Part shown: positions 31,398 to 42,778 of the stretch, one piece after another | Position numbering within the stretch: the stretch's first letter is position 1 | How the letters are laid out: every line of letters begins with the position of its first letter | NCBI GenBank assembly: GCA_019044685.2 | Contig: JAGTXX020000001.1 | Coordinates: forward strand, 744,001 to 808,000 | Direction: 5' to 3' | Origin: Nannochloris sp. 'desiccata' | Taxonomy: Eukaryota; Chlorophyta; Trebouxiophyceae; Chlorellales; Chlorellaceae | DNA length: 64,000 nucleotides | Translations under genes and position numbers: made by a program | Notes under the pieces: generated by a model | The model's input: only the letters and a program-made list of their open reading frames with translations | Told to the model about the DNA's origin: nothing | Database searches by the model: none

Positions 31398-33182
31398 TTA
31401 ATCAGAAACAAAGCTTGCAGAGCTGCTGTTGCCTCCATCAGATTCTCCACTAGCAAGTGCGCCACTACGACCCTGGCCACGAGCATCAAACAAAGTCCTC
31501 TCTTCTTCTCTTCTAGAACGGCTCCCTTGATGCTGTTGTCTCTCCAGTAAGTCACGTAAGGATTTAATATCATCAGATAATCCAGCAATTTGTTGCTGCA
31601 ATTTAGAAATTTCTTCTTTATTCTCTCCCCAGGGCCCGCCACCACCACCCTCTTCCTTTTCTTTTATTTCTTCAGTTCGACCAATATCGCCTCCATTTAA
31701 CAGCGTCCCAGCACGCTCGTCATCCCCTTGACCAGCCCAAATACTATCTTGCTGCACAGAATCTAATTTTTGAGGGTCAACTCGCAGCACAAAAAGAAAA
31801 GGTGGGAATAATTGAGGAAATTTTTTCTCTATCCAGGGCGGCAAAACGGCTTCCAATTCATCAATAGCCTGCGCTTTTGACAGCAACAAACGTAAACCTT
31901 CATTAGAAGTCACTCTATCAAGACTATTTGTCATCAAACCGATCAACAGATTAAGTAAAACCATGCCTAGAATGAAAACAAAACTAACTCCTAGCACACA
32001 CGCTGCAACAGGATTTTGAGCGTGGCTATATAGAGGGCTTAACTCTGCGTTTCCCGCAGCCCAGGTGACCATTTGTATAAATGCATGCCCGAGAGAATTG
32101 AATTCTTCGTGTTGTTTTTGATCTTGGCGAAATAAAGTTTGAAAAGCCGCAGCATAGCCCAGCACAATGAGTAGGATAAACAACAAATACCAGCGAACGT
32201 CTTGAACCACTTCTTTTAAATCATCTAAAAATGCAAATCTTGTGGGTGTAAATACTCTGCTAAAATATTGAAGTCTGAAAAGTAGTAATATACATTGCGT
32301 GGCTGCAGCAATAGAGAGCCAGCCTGAAGAAATATCGAGCCTGCCCAAATGCATTGTTACTATTGAAATTTGGAGAAAGTAGGTGAGAGTATCTAAAATA
32401 TTCCATGCTGTGGCCCAGCCTTTTATTCCATAGGCAGCAATGGTGCTAATTTCTATTAACACAAAGGGGGTCATGCCAATCAAAGAGAGAAAATCGCAAG
32501 CTACAGTGAGCCTGCCTCGAGGAGTTTGTAAAAGCTCTCGTAGAGAAAGGGAGCTCTCTTCATCTTGAAAGTACGCTGTAAACGTGTAGAATGCAGTCAA
32601 CCATAAAGTAAAAAAGGCAAGCTCTGCTAAAAGGAGTTTTCTACAGTATCTATTCCACTTCCAATCGATGCAGGACTGCACGGCTGGAAGTGCGAAAACA
32701 GAGTAGCTACACCCTTTTGATTGCCACCTACGAAGCAAAGGTTGCAATAAACCTTCTTTGTCAGGGTAGGCAGCACCTTTAAGGGTAACTACATACGCAA
32801 TAACTGGAATGTCTGTGCTCCAGCCTGAACTTGAGCGGACCGAGGAGGAAGGCGCCAATGAAGCAGCAGCATTTTTATCATAATTTTTGCGCAGCTCTTC
32901 TCTCCAAGCAGTTTCCCAATCAATATCTGGCGATGAAGCTCCCATAGTAGCAATAGAATCATCTCCCAATAGATCCAAGACGAGATAATCAGGTGCACAG
33001 AATTCTCCAAGTTTTCTGACACCTGAATTCGCAAGCGTTTTTATGACCTCGTTGGGGTGTTCTGCGAGTAAATCGTGCATTGTGCGGAATGATGTATCTG
33101 AAGAAGAGCCTCCTTCCTCTACTTCATCCCATAATCGGTCTTCAGCCTCATGAGCAAGGAGGGGTCTGTCGCTCTCTGCCAT
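31398..33182 (-). CDS. TRP/polycystin-like cation channel, copy 2
   Basis: One exon, 594 aa, a clear paralogue of the channel at 15067-16762 (shared PDKEGLLQPLLRRWQ, FRLQYFSR, LLLSKAQAIDELEA). Six membrane segments lie between residues 190 and 430, for example LLLAELAFFTLWLTAFYTF and WYLLFILLIVLGYAAAF. The last helix ends in LNLLIGLMTNSLDRV, as in TRPV/polycystin channels. A longer N-terminus (MAESDRPLLAHEAEDRLWD) and a C-terminal coiled tail with a Gly run and an Arg/Glu stretch follow. The pore region (MVTWAAGNAELSP) differs strongly from copy 1. Cation conduction is the family role. Confidence 0.78.
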   Translation of the reverse strand: MAESDRPLLAHEAEDRLWDEVEEGGSSSDTSFRTMHDLLAEHPNEVIKTLANSGVRKLGEFCAPDYLVLDLLGDDSIATMGASSPDIDWETAWREELRKNYDKNAAASLAPSSSVRSSSGWSTDIPVIAYVVTLKGAAYPDKEGLLQPLLRRWQSKGCSYSVFALPAVQSCIDWKWNRYCRKLLLAELAFFTLWLTAFYTFTAYFQDEESSLSLRELLQTPRGRLTVACDFLSLIGMTPFVLIEISTIAAYGIKGWATAWNILDTLTYFLQISIVTMHLGRLDISSGWLSIAAATQCILLLFRLQYFSRVFTPTRFAFLDDLKEVVQDVRWYLLFILLIVLGYAAAFQTLFRQDQKQHEEFNSLGHAFIQMVTWAAGNAELSPLYSHAQNPVAACVLGVSFVFILGMVLLNLLIGLMTNSLDRVTSNEGLRLLLSKAQAIDELEAVLPPWIEKKFPQLFPPFLFVLRVDPQKLDSVQQDSIWAGQGDDERAGTLLNGGDIGRTEEIKEKEEGGGGGPWGENKEEISKLQQQIAGLSDDIKSLRDLLERQQHQGSRSRREEERTLFDARGQGRSGALASGESDGGNSSSASFVSD

Positions 33183-34000
33183 GTTTTTATTTCTATTTGT
33201 TCCCTATATATAGTTCTTGTTAGTTCGAAGGCATCGATTCTAATTTTCAAAGTTAAACCATCTGAACCATGCAAATGGGCAGAAATTTAAGAAAGAGAAA
33301 GCAGAAAAATTGTGAAGGAAGCTGGTGGGCACTTGCAAGCAATAGACAATTGTCTATTCTTCAAATTAATTAGTATTATACAGCCCAACCCACCTCACCG
33401 GTGAGCTGTCGCTGTCCTAAGACAACTTCAATTGGCTATAAATGCATGTTGAGAGATAGAAAAGCATTAAACGTAGAGGAAGGAGTGATGGAGAACAAGG
33501 CGTACAAGAAGAACTGAAAATCCGATACTATCAACCAAACACAAGGCCTTTTTTTCAGCAAGGCCGCAAATATATGTCTTTACATAATTGATCGCGTAAT
33601 AGTTACAGATATACTCCTTAACTGAAAGGGAATTATATATACATACGAGAATGGAGCTAAGAATATTCAGAGAAAAGCGACAAACAAAAATGTTTGATAA
33701 AATTTAAACACGACGCTTGGTCGACTTTGAAAAAAAAGACATGAAGAGAGAAATATTAATATCCATGGACAGAGAGAGTAATTTTAACACAAAGAAAGTT
33801 TGAGATTCAGTAAACTAGGGGGTTCTGAGAAAGACACTGAAACAAGAGAGAAAATCGTACTTTGATTTTTTTTTTCTTCCTCGAAAATTTTATTTTATTT
33901 TTATGTCGGTCCATTGTTAGGTTTGAGTCCGAGTCCTCATCATTTGACAACATCCAATGTAGACTCGTGAATCAGCCTATCAGTATATCACATTATAATA
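33183..34000. other. Long intergenic region
   Basis: More than 800 AT-rich bases between two minus-strand genes. A TATATATA run (33205-33212) lies just upstream of the channel start. No ORF, tRNA or hairpin was seen. Confidence 0.4.
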
Positions 34001-36212
34001 CTAACATTTCATCATCAAATCAGCGTTGAGCATATCATCTGAGATATTTCTAGAAGAATCATTTTTATCATTTTTAGTTTTATCATTAGCACTGCCAGGA
34101 CGGGAGAAAGAAGAAGGACCACTCACAGCAGCACTACCATAGCCACTTGGACTCTTTCTTTGAATGTATGAAGCAGCAGTACCTGGAGCAGGAGGTTTAC
34201 TGCCAGCGCGGGCATTAGCAGCTTGTGCAGCTGCCAATTTTGCCGCCATCGCCCCTCGAAATTCCGAAAGAGAGCCTTCCTTCAATAAGGGATGTATCTG
34301 TTCATCTAAACTGGTTCTCCTACTCCCTGGCCCGCTAGTAACCCCTCGAGCAGCCGCAGCATCGATAAAATGCTTTGGCGGCGAACTCGAAGGCGATCCA
34401 AGTGGTGAAGATGCAGGAGAGAAGGGAAAAGGTCGAGGCGGCATTTGATTTACTATTTTTGTGCCCCCTCCTTGAACCGGAATAGCGATGGTAACACTAC
34501 CATCTAAATCCATAGCATGCGAAAGATTATTATTATCGTTGGTATTATTATCGTCTTCTATGTCGGCAATATAAACCTCATCGTTAAACACCGACGCCAC
34601 AGTAATTTGATGCCACAAAGCAAAGCCTTGTTTAGTACACCTGACCTGCAAATACGCCAACGCATCTGGAGATTCCATTGGTGTCTTTTGCATGGCCCCT
34701 AAAATAGCAGTAGCAAAGGACTGAGCAGCTTGCCAAGCAAACGTGCCAGCTTCCCCACATGTAGCATTGTAGTAGGTTTCTAAGCGAAAACATACTTGGG
34801 CCAAAACAGACCCGCGATCGGTGTGTACGTCGTCTGAAGGACGGTATTCTTCTACATAAAGGATAGAATCGGAATATTCCGAATCGTAGGCTTCAGGACT
34901 ATCGTCTAGAAAGATTATGGGAGCGGCAAGTTGGGTGGGTGGTAAAGGCCGGAGGACATCAGCGCAGCCGACCGCCACTAAAGCTGTTTTTTGTGCTGCC
35001 CTTGGGAGAGAGTCTGGAAAGGTGGAGGTGATGTGAGTACTCCACATCTCTCTAGGGATTAAATATTTACTGCCATACGACCTAGTAGAAGAACCATTGG
35101 GTGTAATAGTATCCAGTGTACTTGTATCCTCGCTAATAATATCTTTATTATCATCCTCTATATCTAGGCCAATCCAGATGAGCTGTACGTACTCTAATTT
35201 ACCTTTTGAGCACACAAACGGAGCAAATTTCGAAGTATTTGATAGTAAAAAATGTCGGAAAGTACGCCATCCTGGCCGCACACGCACCTTAAAGGTACAG
35301 CTCATTCGTCCTACTTGCCAGTGAATCATGAACGCACGTTCTTCAGTAGTAGAACACGCAGGATCTAAGGGTAAATGAGCTACATGGCCTTGAATTTTTC
35401 TACCAGAACTATTCTCCACAAGCACCTCCCGCCACTCTAAAGAATCTAAAATTTCTTCGTCTAGGTTCGCTGGAGTCGCATCTATCAAGGTATTATCAAT
35501 GTCCAGGACTATGGCGACTTGCTTGAGTGAACGGAGAGATTCACAGAGCTCCACTGCCCGGATATTGGTCGCATAGGCTATAAAATAGAGTCCATCGTGT
35601 TCAGCTGCAGAGGGCACCCGAGGGACAAGAACTACATCTCCTGCTGGAATGGTGCAGATAAGGACTTCTCCCGATTCGTGGCATTGTTTGCAGAGATCCA
35701 GAAGACGGAGGCTGTGGACTTGTTCACCAGGGATGCGGCCTACAAGTGCGTCAGGGCCTGTGCGAAAAAAAATAAAGCGGGGAAATGAGTGAGCGACAAC
35801 GGCGAGAAAAAATTTGAACAAATTGAGGAATAAGAGGTTTTGTAGGGGGGACTAAAAAGTAGCAGTGTACCTCTACGGTTAACTAGGTTTTGTACAGCAA
35901 GAGAAGGGACGCTAAGTTTCCTGCAAAAGGTTAAAAAAGAAGAGTGCGAGTAAATTGGGCTGATCAGGACGGCGAGACTAAAAAGAAAGAATTGGGGAAG
36001 GAAACTTTTAGAGCACAATAATTGAACTTAGGGTTTGCGACAACTCACCCTGGTGTCAGACCCTGCCAGCTTTGGCGCACGGCTGGGTGAGAAACCGGAG
36101 AAAAGTAGAGCCTCCCAACGATGCCTTGTGGCAAGTCAGAATCTTCGTCTGCTTCGCTTGCGAGGAGGAGTCTACAATTGGACCACGGCAGATCTGCTGG
36201 TTTAGCTGCCAT
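34001..36212 (-). CDS. FCP1/CPL-like CTD phosphatase domain protein
   Basis: Three exons (36212-36049, 35920-35871, 35757-34001) give 656 aa. The start is the ATG at 36212 (MAAKPADLPWSNCR); frames before it lack an ATG. The HAD phosphatase motif is at about residues 157-161 (VLDIDNTLIDATP), with the nucleophile Asp and the second Asp two residues on. The motif III/IV region is IIFLDDSPEAYDSEY. In between is a long insert (RPGWRTFRHFLL, SKFAPFVCS). The order and the plant-like motif fit the CPL1/CPL2 branch, which dephosphorylates the RNA polymerase II CTD. The C-terminal third is low-complexity Pro/Ser. The middle exon is only 50 bases. Confidence 0.7.
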
Positions 36213-36676
36213 GTAGTTCACTCTTCCAGAGTGTAAAATTATCGTGTGAGACAAATAAAGAAGATTAGGTGATTCTTAAATTGAGATTTATTTTCTCCGA
36301 GGCCTTCTAGACCGCTAGGGGCCTCCTAATTATGAATCTTATATTTTATTGTAATGAATTATAAGTGGTCTACAGCTGTTCTAGCATATAATGATCTTCC
36401 AGATGTTAAAGATGCCATTCAGGTACCGGCAGAGTGACACTTGTTTTGGCGCCAAAAAACCATCGTCTGAATCACCTCAGCAACTCCGACACCATCTTTA
36501 GCGTCTTCGAATATCTGTCAAGAAACTGTAGAGAAGTGCGTCTACTTCAATCAGAGTCTTACTGATATGAACTATGAGGCTCAAAAGCAAGCACAGAGTT
36601 TCGTGTTTACAGAGTTTTTTCAACCATCCGACATGACATTGGCGAGCTAAAACTTTTTGAAGGAAAACGTCCTGTT
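36213..36676. other. Intergenic region with a hairpin
   Basis: Promoter side of the CPL-like gene and 3' flank of UVRAG/VPS38. A TTACA at 36605-36609 may be the UVRAG poly(A) signal (TGTAA on the minus strand). A hairpin lies at 36299-36325. Confidence 0.4.
36299..36325. repeat. Short imperfect hairpin
   Basis: GAGGCC and GGCCTC, plus CTAG on both sides, bracket a short loop. The stem would have 10 pairs with one mismatch step. Confidence 0.4.
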
Positions 36677-39165
36677 CTACTTCCAATACCCACTCCCCAA
36701 CCCCTGTGGAATCCCAGATTGCGCCGCAGCAACTAACTTATGCAAATTTTGCAGCAATTGACTCGGTCCAGCAGCACTAATCCCATGTGCTTGTAGTAAT
36801 TGAATCGCATTTTTATTCAATAAAAAGACGCCCACCGCAAATTTTGGCCTTTCTTTATTAGAAAGACAATATAAAGGGTACTCGACTGGCGTCACAGCCG
36901 CAGCTGGAGTGGAAGAACGAGTAGAAGAAGAAGAAGAAGAAGAATCACCGCTTATTCCGCTACTAGCACCCTGAGCTGGCGCTCTACCAAAAAGAAAATT
37001 TACCGAGGACACCCCCCCACCACTAATAGCACTACTACTACTACCCGTTGCTATTTCCGGCTTCCACGTGCCTGCTTGAGGGTGGTTATCCATCACTACT
37101 GATACAGATCCTCTATATATGATAGGATAGCGCAGTACGATCCCCAAATACTCGGCTAGTTTTTCTATCAACAGGGCAGAGTGCCCAAGTGCTACTGATG
37201 CAGCTTTATCTTGTACGGGATCCCAGTCATAGCCACCGGGGTCAAATGCATGTGCCCAGACTGAAGAATCTAGACTTAATCCACAAATAGCTAGCCGGAC
37301 TTCTTCTTGCATTGATCCACCATTGTTTTTTTTGCCCAACCACACCGCCGCTGCCGCTCCCAGCCCATTGTCTCTCTAGCTGTGCGTCTAATAACCCTCC
37401 AGGGGGTGTCACATGCAACCTCATCGATGCAGGACCGAGTCGAAGTATCCATCCTAGTTGTACTGTCATTAAACAACGACGTGCAATAAGTTCTTTAAGA
37501 GCCATCGCCAGCCGGCCTCTGCCTTCTTCTCCCTTGAGAGACATTTCGCCAGCTGATATTTTCTTATGTGCTGATTGCAACGCTTGTAAAGTAGAAATTA
37601 ACGCTTGTACGGTTACTGTAGCTGATTTCTCAGCAAGTAAAGCACGTTTTGAAGCTTCTATATTTCGTTGAGATATAATTTTATGCCTTCTGGTGAGTTC
37701 AATTTTTATATCGTGATGGTTTAAAAGCTCAGCATGCTGTTGCCGAGCAGGTGCTTGTTGCTCTAGGATGGTGTCGATACGAGCTTGAGAATCTTTGCAG
37801 CGGGAAGATAAGTGCCGGATTCGAGCTTGAAGGGTAACGAGACTTTCTATTTGGTCTCTTAGTTGGTCAAGCGGTAATAATTTTGCACCTCCTCCTAGTC
37901 CTAGACTTTTATAGACACCATTACCACCAACAAAATTGGTTGGAGTGGCAGTACCGGATGTAGATTCATCACCAGGGACAGTAGGTGCGCTGCCAAGGAG
38001 CCTGGACATGAGCATGCTACCCAAGCCCAAGCCGAGAGAAGAAGAAGGAGCGGCAGCGGCAGCTGCCGCAGCAGTTTCTTCATTAGGTTTTATTAAACCG
38101 CCACTAGCGGCAGCAGCAGCAGTGTTCTCTTCTGTTCCTAGTACACCAGACGTGGGTTCTTCTGCCATTAGTGCTGTCGTATTAAGTTTCGTTGGCGATG
38201 GGAAAGGGGAGGGCTCTTCACTCACAGCAATCGAAGCAGCTGCCGAAGAGGCACCGGGACCACCTGAGAATGTTTTTTTCTGTTCTTGTCGTTGAAGCTC
38301 GTTTAATGGCCATGGAAATGCGCCATACTGTCCATCGAAGAAATCGAATATGAGTGTATTAGCTAAGAAATTCGTATTTGCTGCTATAGAAATACTTCTA
38401 CTATCCCCAGCAGCAGCAGCGCTCGTAGAGCAGAAAGAAAGCCCGGTTTCTGCACCAGCTCCTCCGCCAGAGTGCTGCCCGAGAGAAAAAAGCTCATTAA
38501 ATTTAATGAAGTACGCTGCAGATACTTTTCCAGGGATACTATCTTCTAGGTGAGCAACCAAAGTTTCTTTTAATCGCTCTAACTTATCATTTTCATCCTC
38601 AGTAGATATACTAGGAGTGGCGGTGGCGTCAGCATTGCTCGTCGTCTTTGTAATCGCCGCCGCCGCCGCTGCTTCAGCCACAACTACTCCTTCTTCATTC
38701 TTAATTTCTTCTTCAAAGGAAACAAACCCACGTTTCTTCTTTAACGCGTTGACTACAGCCTTCCTATACTTTCTCTCATGACCTTCATTGATGCTGCATT
38801 CTTCTATGGTCGAAGAAAGAACAACGTGGATGGCAATAAAAATCTCAACAGGGCTGCGAGGTGCCGACATCGGTGGCAGCGGGGACCATTCAGGATGAAC
38901 AGTTCCCTCTATTGGCTCGCTACAATAGACTAGCTTCCATTCAGTATCTACAGGTGCAGATATAGAGAAGAATGCTGCGCTGCCTGAAGGGATGTCAAGG
39001 CCTCGGCCAATGACACCAGCAACATGCCGTAGCCGCCGAGGCGGGCGCTGCGGGAAAACAAGGGATGAGAAGTTTGATCGACTATTTTCGCAAAAACATC
39101 TAAAAGGAATGAACCCATTGGTTCAATCATTTATAATTAATTGCTATACGTACCCAGCCAAGCAT
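36677..39165 (-). CDS. UVRAG/VPS38-like subunit of the PI3-kinase complex, one-base frameshift
   Basis: A 12-base first exon (39165-39154, MLGW) joins via GTACGT and CCGCAG to exon 39047-36677. About 793 aa result if one A is removed from the eight-A run at 37326-37333 (T on the plus strand). Without that the frame ends about 36 residues later. N-terminal residues RPPRRLRHVAGVIGRGL and WKLVYCSEPIEG resemble the C2-like start of UVRAG. A coiled-coil (LRDQIESLVTLQARIRHLSS) lies in the middle. The C-terminal part (AASVALGHSALLIEKLAEYLG, LRYPIIYRGS, GVFLLNKNAIQLLQ) is the BARA2-like region of the family. UVRAG/VPS38 with ATG6/VPS34 acts in endosome maturation and autophagy. Several Ala and Gly runs are inserted. 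Confidence 0.75.
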
Positions 39166-39493
39166 TTCGGCAGCTCTGCTGTTTCTATTCAACGAAAAGG
39201 GGCAACGTGATCACTTCATTTAAAATATCGATCGGAATAGTTTTTTAGGTTCCTGAGGTACATACGCTACCTTGATCATATCTAAATAATGCAGTTTTAG
39301 TATTGCTGCTATCTCCAAGGGTTTCAAGTCAATAAAAAATAAAATTAAAATTTCCAAACTGTGAGCTAAAGTTTATTCCGACAAGCTTTTTATGCTCTCC
39401 AATTGCTATTTTAAACGAGCTTTTTAAATCGGTTATTGCATTTGTGCATTACTTAGCTATTGAAGATACCGTCTCTTCAGCAAAGGAATTGCT
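39166..39493. other. Divergent promoter between UVRAG/VPS38 and MTN
   Basis: AT-rich with no ORF. Confidence 0.4.
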
Positions 39494-40584
39494 ATGTCTG
39501 TGGACCATAAATTAGAGACCGAAATCGTGGAGACAGATGTTCCAATTTGTAAGTATCTTGCATTTGAGCCTTTTAAACTACTGTCGCAGCAATACTATTT
39601 CAACTCACAAGTGCGATCGGCTCCCAGACTAACTTTTTCAGCACCATCTTTTTCATCCTATTCCTACAGCTGACGCCGCCCTGACAGAGGCTAAAGATAA
39701 ATTCTTAGCCAGCCATGTTGATAAGCCCATCAAGAACATCGTATTACTGGTTGGTAAGAACCTTAAGAGCCTGTTTTATATTAGTAATACTTGGAAAATA
39801 ACACTAATAACATTCACCTATAGTTTATTTTCTCAACCGCTGCCCATCATTCATATTTCTTTCTTTCTTTTTATAAACAGCAATGGAGGCTGAAGCTCTC
39901 CCCATGGTCAAATCCCTCAATCTCACCCAAGACACCCCTGCAGCCATCCCACCACCAGCCCCCTGCGTTACCTACTCAGGCCAAGACTGGGGCGCCAACA
40001 TCCATCTCGTCTGCTTTGGAAAATGCCGCCAAACAGGAATGGACAACATAGGCACAGTACCTGCAGCTTTAACTACGTACCTCGCTCTCCAAACCTTCAA
40101 ACCCGATGTCGTCATCTCCACGGGTACTGCGGGAGGCTTCTCCTCCCGTGGTGCGTCCATTGCTGACGTGTTCATCAGTACCGCAACCGTAAACCATGAT
40201 AGACGCATTCCAATTCCAGGCTTTGATGTGTACGGAGTAGGCAAATTCGATGCGTTACCTGTACCCAATCTGGTAAAAGAGCTGGAATTAAAGACGGGAG
40301 TGGTCAGCTCTGGAAATAGCTTGGACTTTACGACCGAAGACATGGTCAGGATGATGGAGCATACCGCATCGATTAAAGAAATGGAGGCTGCAGCGGTGGC
40401 CTGGGCAGCGAGTTTATTCCACTGTCCGTTCTTTTGTATCAAATCTGTGACGGATATTGTGGATGGGGATAGACCCGCTGCGGAAGAATTCCTTGAAAAT
40501 TTGCATAAAGCGGCAGATGCTTTACAAGAGACGGTGCCGAAGGTATTGGAATTTATTGCCGGAAAAACATATAGTGAGCTTTAA
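39494..40584 (+). CDS. MTN: MTA/SAH nucleosidase
   Basis: Three exons (39494-39548, 39670-39753, 39881-40584) give 280 aa. The short first exons encode MSVDHKLETEIVETDVPIS and the KPIKNIVLLVAMEAEALP junction. The nucleosidase core has the family loop STGTAGGFSS, the EMEAAAVAWAA motif with the purine-binding Glu, and SVTDIVDGD with the catalytic Asp. It splits methylthioadenosine into adenine and methylthioribose; the related enzyme also uses S-adenosylhomocysteine. It feeds the methionine salvage cycle. No transit peptide is visible, so it is likely cytosolic. The gene faces RPF1, and a TGTAA palindrome lies between them. Confidence 0.92.
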
Positions 40585-40656
40585 AGGGAGTTGTAAAATT
40601 GTAATTTCATCTTCTGTATTCTGATATTATTTTTCCTTTTGGGATATATTTTCAGC

Positions 40657-40673
40657 TTTACACAAGCTGTAAA
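40657..40673. terminator. Palindromic TTTACA...TGTAAA between convergent genes
   Basis: TTTACA, five bases, TGTAAA. It gives a TGTAA poly(A) signal on both strands between MTN (plus) and RPF1 (minus), so one element could serve both. Confidence 0.5.
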
Positions 40674-40797
40674 ATAAGAAACGTACGAGTGTCAATAAAT
40701 CTGCCAAATAATGTCTTCCGCTTCTCGCCTCTCGCAAGGCGATAAAAACAGCTTTGTTACTCTAAAATTAAAAAGAAAAAACACCATTAAGGACTTC

Positions 40798-41838
40798 CTA
40801 AAGATTAAATTTCCTACGGCTTGTATCCATCTCAGTCTTATGCAACCACTCAAATTCTCCATGCTTACTAGAGAAAGTGCCCTTTTGTAAACTTTGCAAT
40901 TTCAACGTAAATCTTGGCCCAATTTCTTGGAGCCTTGCTTTTACTTGCTGATTTGCTATTTTTTTATTTTTGCCAGCATGCTTGACTACTGATTTTACCT
41001 CCTTTTCTTCAAAAATGTACCTATGATGCCTGAAAAAAATGAAGTCTCTCTGGTTATGGAATGTCACCACCCGCCTTCCCTTAAAAGTGGGATCTTGATT
41101 GAATAAAGAAGCAAACATCCGTCCTACCCGATGGCCTAATCTTGTATCGAAATTATTTAGGACCAACTCAGGTTTGTGAGTCGTAGCACGACCGTGGCCT
41201 TTTATGTCAGCAGCTAAAGTTAAATTAGATAATCTAAAACGTGCGGTAGGCCCATCGGGTAGATGAATCAACATCATGCCGTTAATTACTTTTCTATCTT
41301 CATTAAAGACCATAATATCGGTGAATCCACGGTTAGAAGCGTATTCTACGATTTTTTTCATGGGATAACCCTGTCTTTTATAGTATGTGACAGTTGGCAG
41401 TGTCTCGAGGAGGTCGGTAATAAATTTGTACATGAGACCGCTGGGTTTGTAGCAGGTAGTGATAAGGACGTTTGGTGGGCGAATATTGGCAAAATGTTCA
41501 GCGAATTCATCAAATTCTTCGTCAGCGGCTACTTCTTCATCTTCTGGGTCTACGGCGGTAACGTCCTTGATCCGTTGATTTTCAATTGTTTTAGGAATTT
41601 GTCTTACAGGAGGAGCAAGGCCCAATTCTTCAGCTTTTGCGACTTCTTTTTGGCGTTTCTTTCGGTCGAGCTTCTTTTTCTTGTTGGCCTCGTGCTTTAG
41701 TTTTTGGTAGCGCTGGGAGCGGACTTGCTTGTTTTTGATGCCACTTGTTTGCTGGCCGATGGTGGCTGTGACCATTGCTGCAGACGTGGAAGGACCAGCA
41801 TCATCTCCATCGTTGTCTTCTGCTTTACGCTTCACCAT
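40798..41838 (-). CDS. RPF1: RPF1, Brix-domain ribosome biogenesis factor
   Basis: One exon, 346 aa, from ATG at 41838. The basic N-terminus (VRSQRYQKLKHEANKKKKL, DRKKRQKEVAKAEEL) is followed by an acidic stretch (DPEDEEVAADEEFDEF) and the Brix domain at about 115-320 (RPPNVLITTCYKPSGLM, KKIVEYASNRGFTDIMVF, GPTARFRLSNLTL). The C-terminal RNA-binding signature GRRVVTFHNQRDFIFFRHHRY is typical of RPF1, which is needed for 27S pre-rRNA and 60S assembly in the nucleolus. Length fits the family. The TTG codon 45 bases upstream is not needed as a start. Confidence 0.93.
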   Translation of the reverse strand: MVKRKAEDNDGDDAGPSTSAAMVTATIGQQTSGIKNKQVRSQRYQKLKHEANKKKKLDRKKRQKEVAKAEELGLAPPVRQIPKTIENQRIKDVTAVDPEDEEVAADEEFDEFAEHFANIRPPNVLITTCYKPSGLMYKFITDLLETLPTVTYYKRQGYPMKKIVEYASNRGFTDIMVFNEDRKVINGMMLIHLPDGPTARFRLSNLTLAADIKGHGRATTHKPELVLNNFDTRLGHRVGRMFASLFNQDPTFKGRRVVTFHNQRDFIFFRHHRYIFEEKEVKSVVKHAGKNKKIANQQVKARLQEIGPRFTLKLQSLQKGTFSSKHGEFEWLHKTEMDTSRRKFNL

Positions 41839-42778
41839 ACTTGCAATTATCCTTGGTTTTTTAATTAAATGCAGAGATGCTGCCAATCGACTTATTTAAT
41901 TTCTGCAGCTCGAGTTGCGACCTTAGGGATTTATCTGTTTATGAAATTAATTTCCCAATAAGTAGATAATAAATTTATTATGCATGCATTGCTCAGTTGC
42001 TGAAAATATAGCAGCAGAGCCAGACGGGCGCTGTGCTGAGCAGAGCGCCAGGTTCTTTTCTTCCTATTGGGTCAAAATATTTACTGTGTTGCTGCGGAAC
42101 AAGGGATTCAGCAGCAGGAACTCGAATACCTTTAATATGCGAATTACAAATTTCCAGAGCGTAATTGCTTCGGGAAGTTGTGGAAATTGAAAGCGGCGTC
42201 GGCGGAGGAGGCGGTGCGAGTCGTATTTAGATTTTGTTTTGAAAATTTGGCAACTTTATTAGATTAGAAGCAGGTGCAATTGAAGCAAAGCCACGGATTG
42301 AAAAGACGGAGCGATAAGATAGAACCTCATCCATGCAGCTTGGGAAATCTGCTTAGGAAGATTTTTGGTGTGGGTGGGCTCGGGTTGCTGTGGAATCCCA
42401 AACACACTCAGCACGTCACCGGACAAAACAGCTCTCCTTGCGCGGTGCAGTGTGTTGTGGATGGCAATGGGTTCTACACGCTGTTGCATGTTAGTAACTT
42501 CACCGAGGGTCTGTGTCCGAATTTAAGGGCAAGCGGATCATTGGCTGGCCATGTCAACTTTGCAAGTTGCGCACTTTTTTTTTATCTTTGGGGCACCCAG
42601 CTTATCCGATTGATGTCGGCAAACTCCATTTGTCGCCCATTTCATCGCAGCGTTCCCATAATTGTTTGAACAAAACTTTGAAGATACTCTAAATAAACAT
42701 ATTTGAGTGATTATTAAGCTTTAAACTTTAGGGGTTAGACCAAACCATTCCAAATCAAATCTTTATATCTTTCCCATC
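41839..42778. other. Long divergent intergenic region
   Basis: Promoters of RPF1 and of the ViaA-like gene. Open frames exist on both strands near 42259-42669, but the plus-strand frame has no ATG at its start and the minus-strand frame has no family signal. No RNA gene seen. Confidence 0.35.

Noticed and set aside
33205..33212. TATATATA upstream of the TRP-like copy 2 start
   Set aside because: It lies only 23 bases from the ATG, too close for a TATA box unless the 5' UTR is almost absent.
42259..42489. Minus-strand frame of 76 codons from ATG
   Set aside because: It overlaps the plus-strand frame, shows no family signal, and upstream exons could not be joined.
42274..42669. Plus-strand frame of 131 codons (GQNSSPCAVQCVVDG...)
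   Set aside because: It starts with GTG, has no ATG until near its end, and no domain is recognisable; no acceptor was found that gives it an upstream exon.
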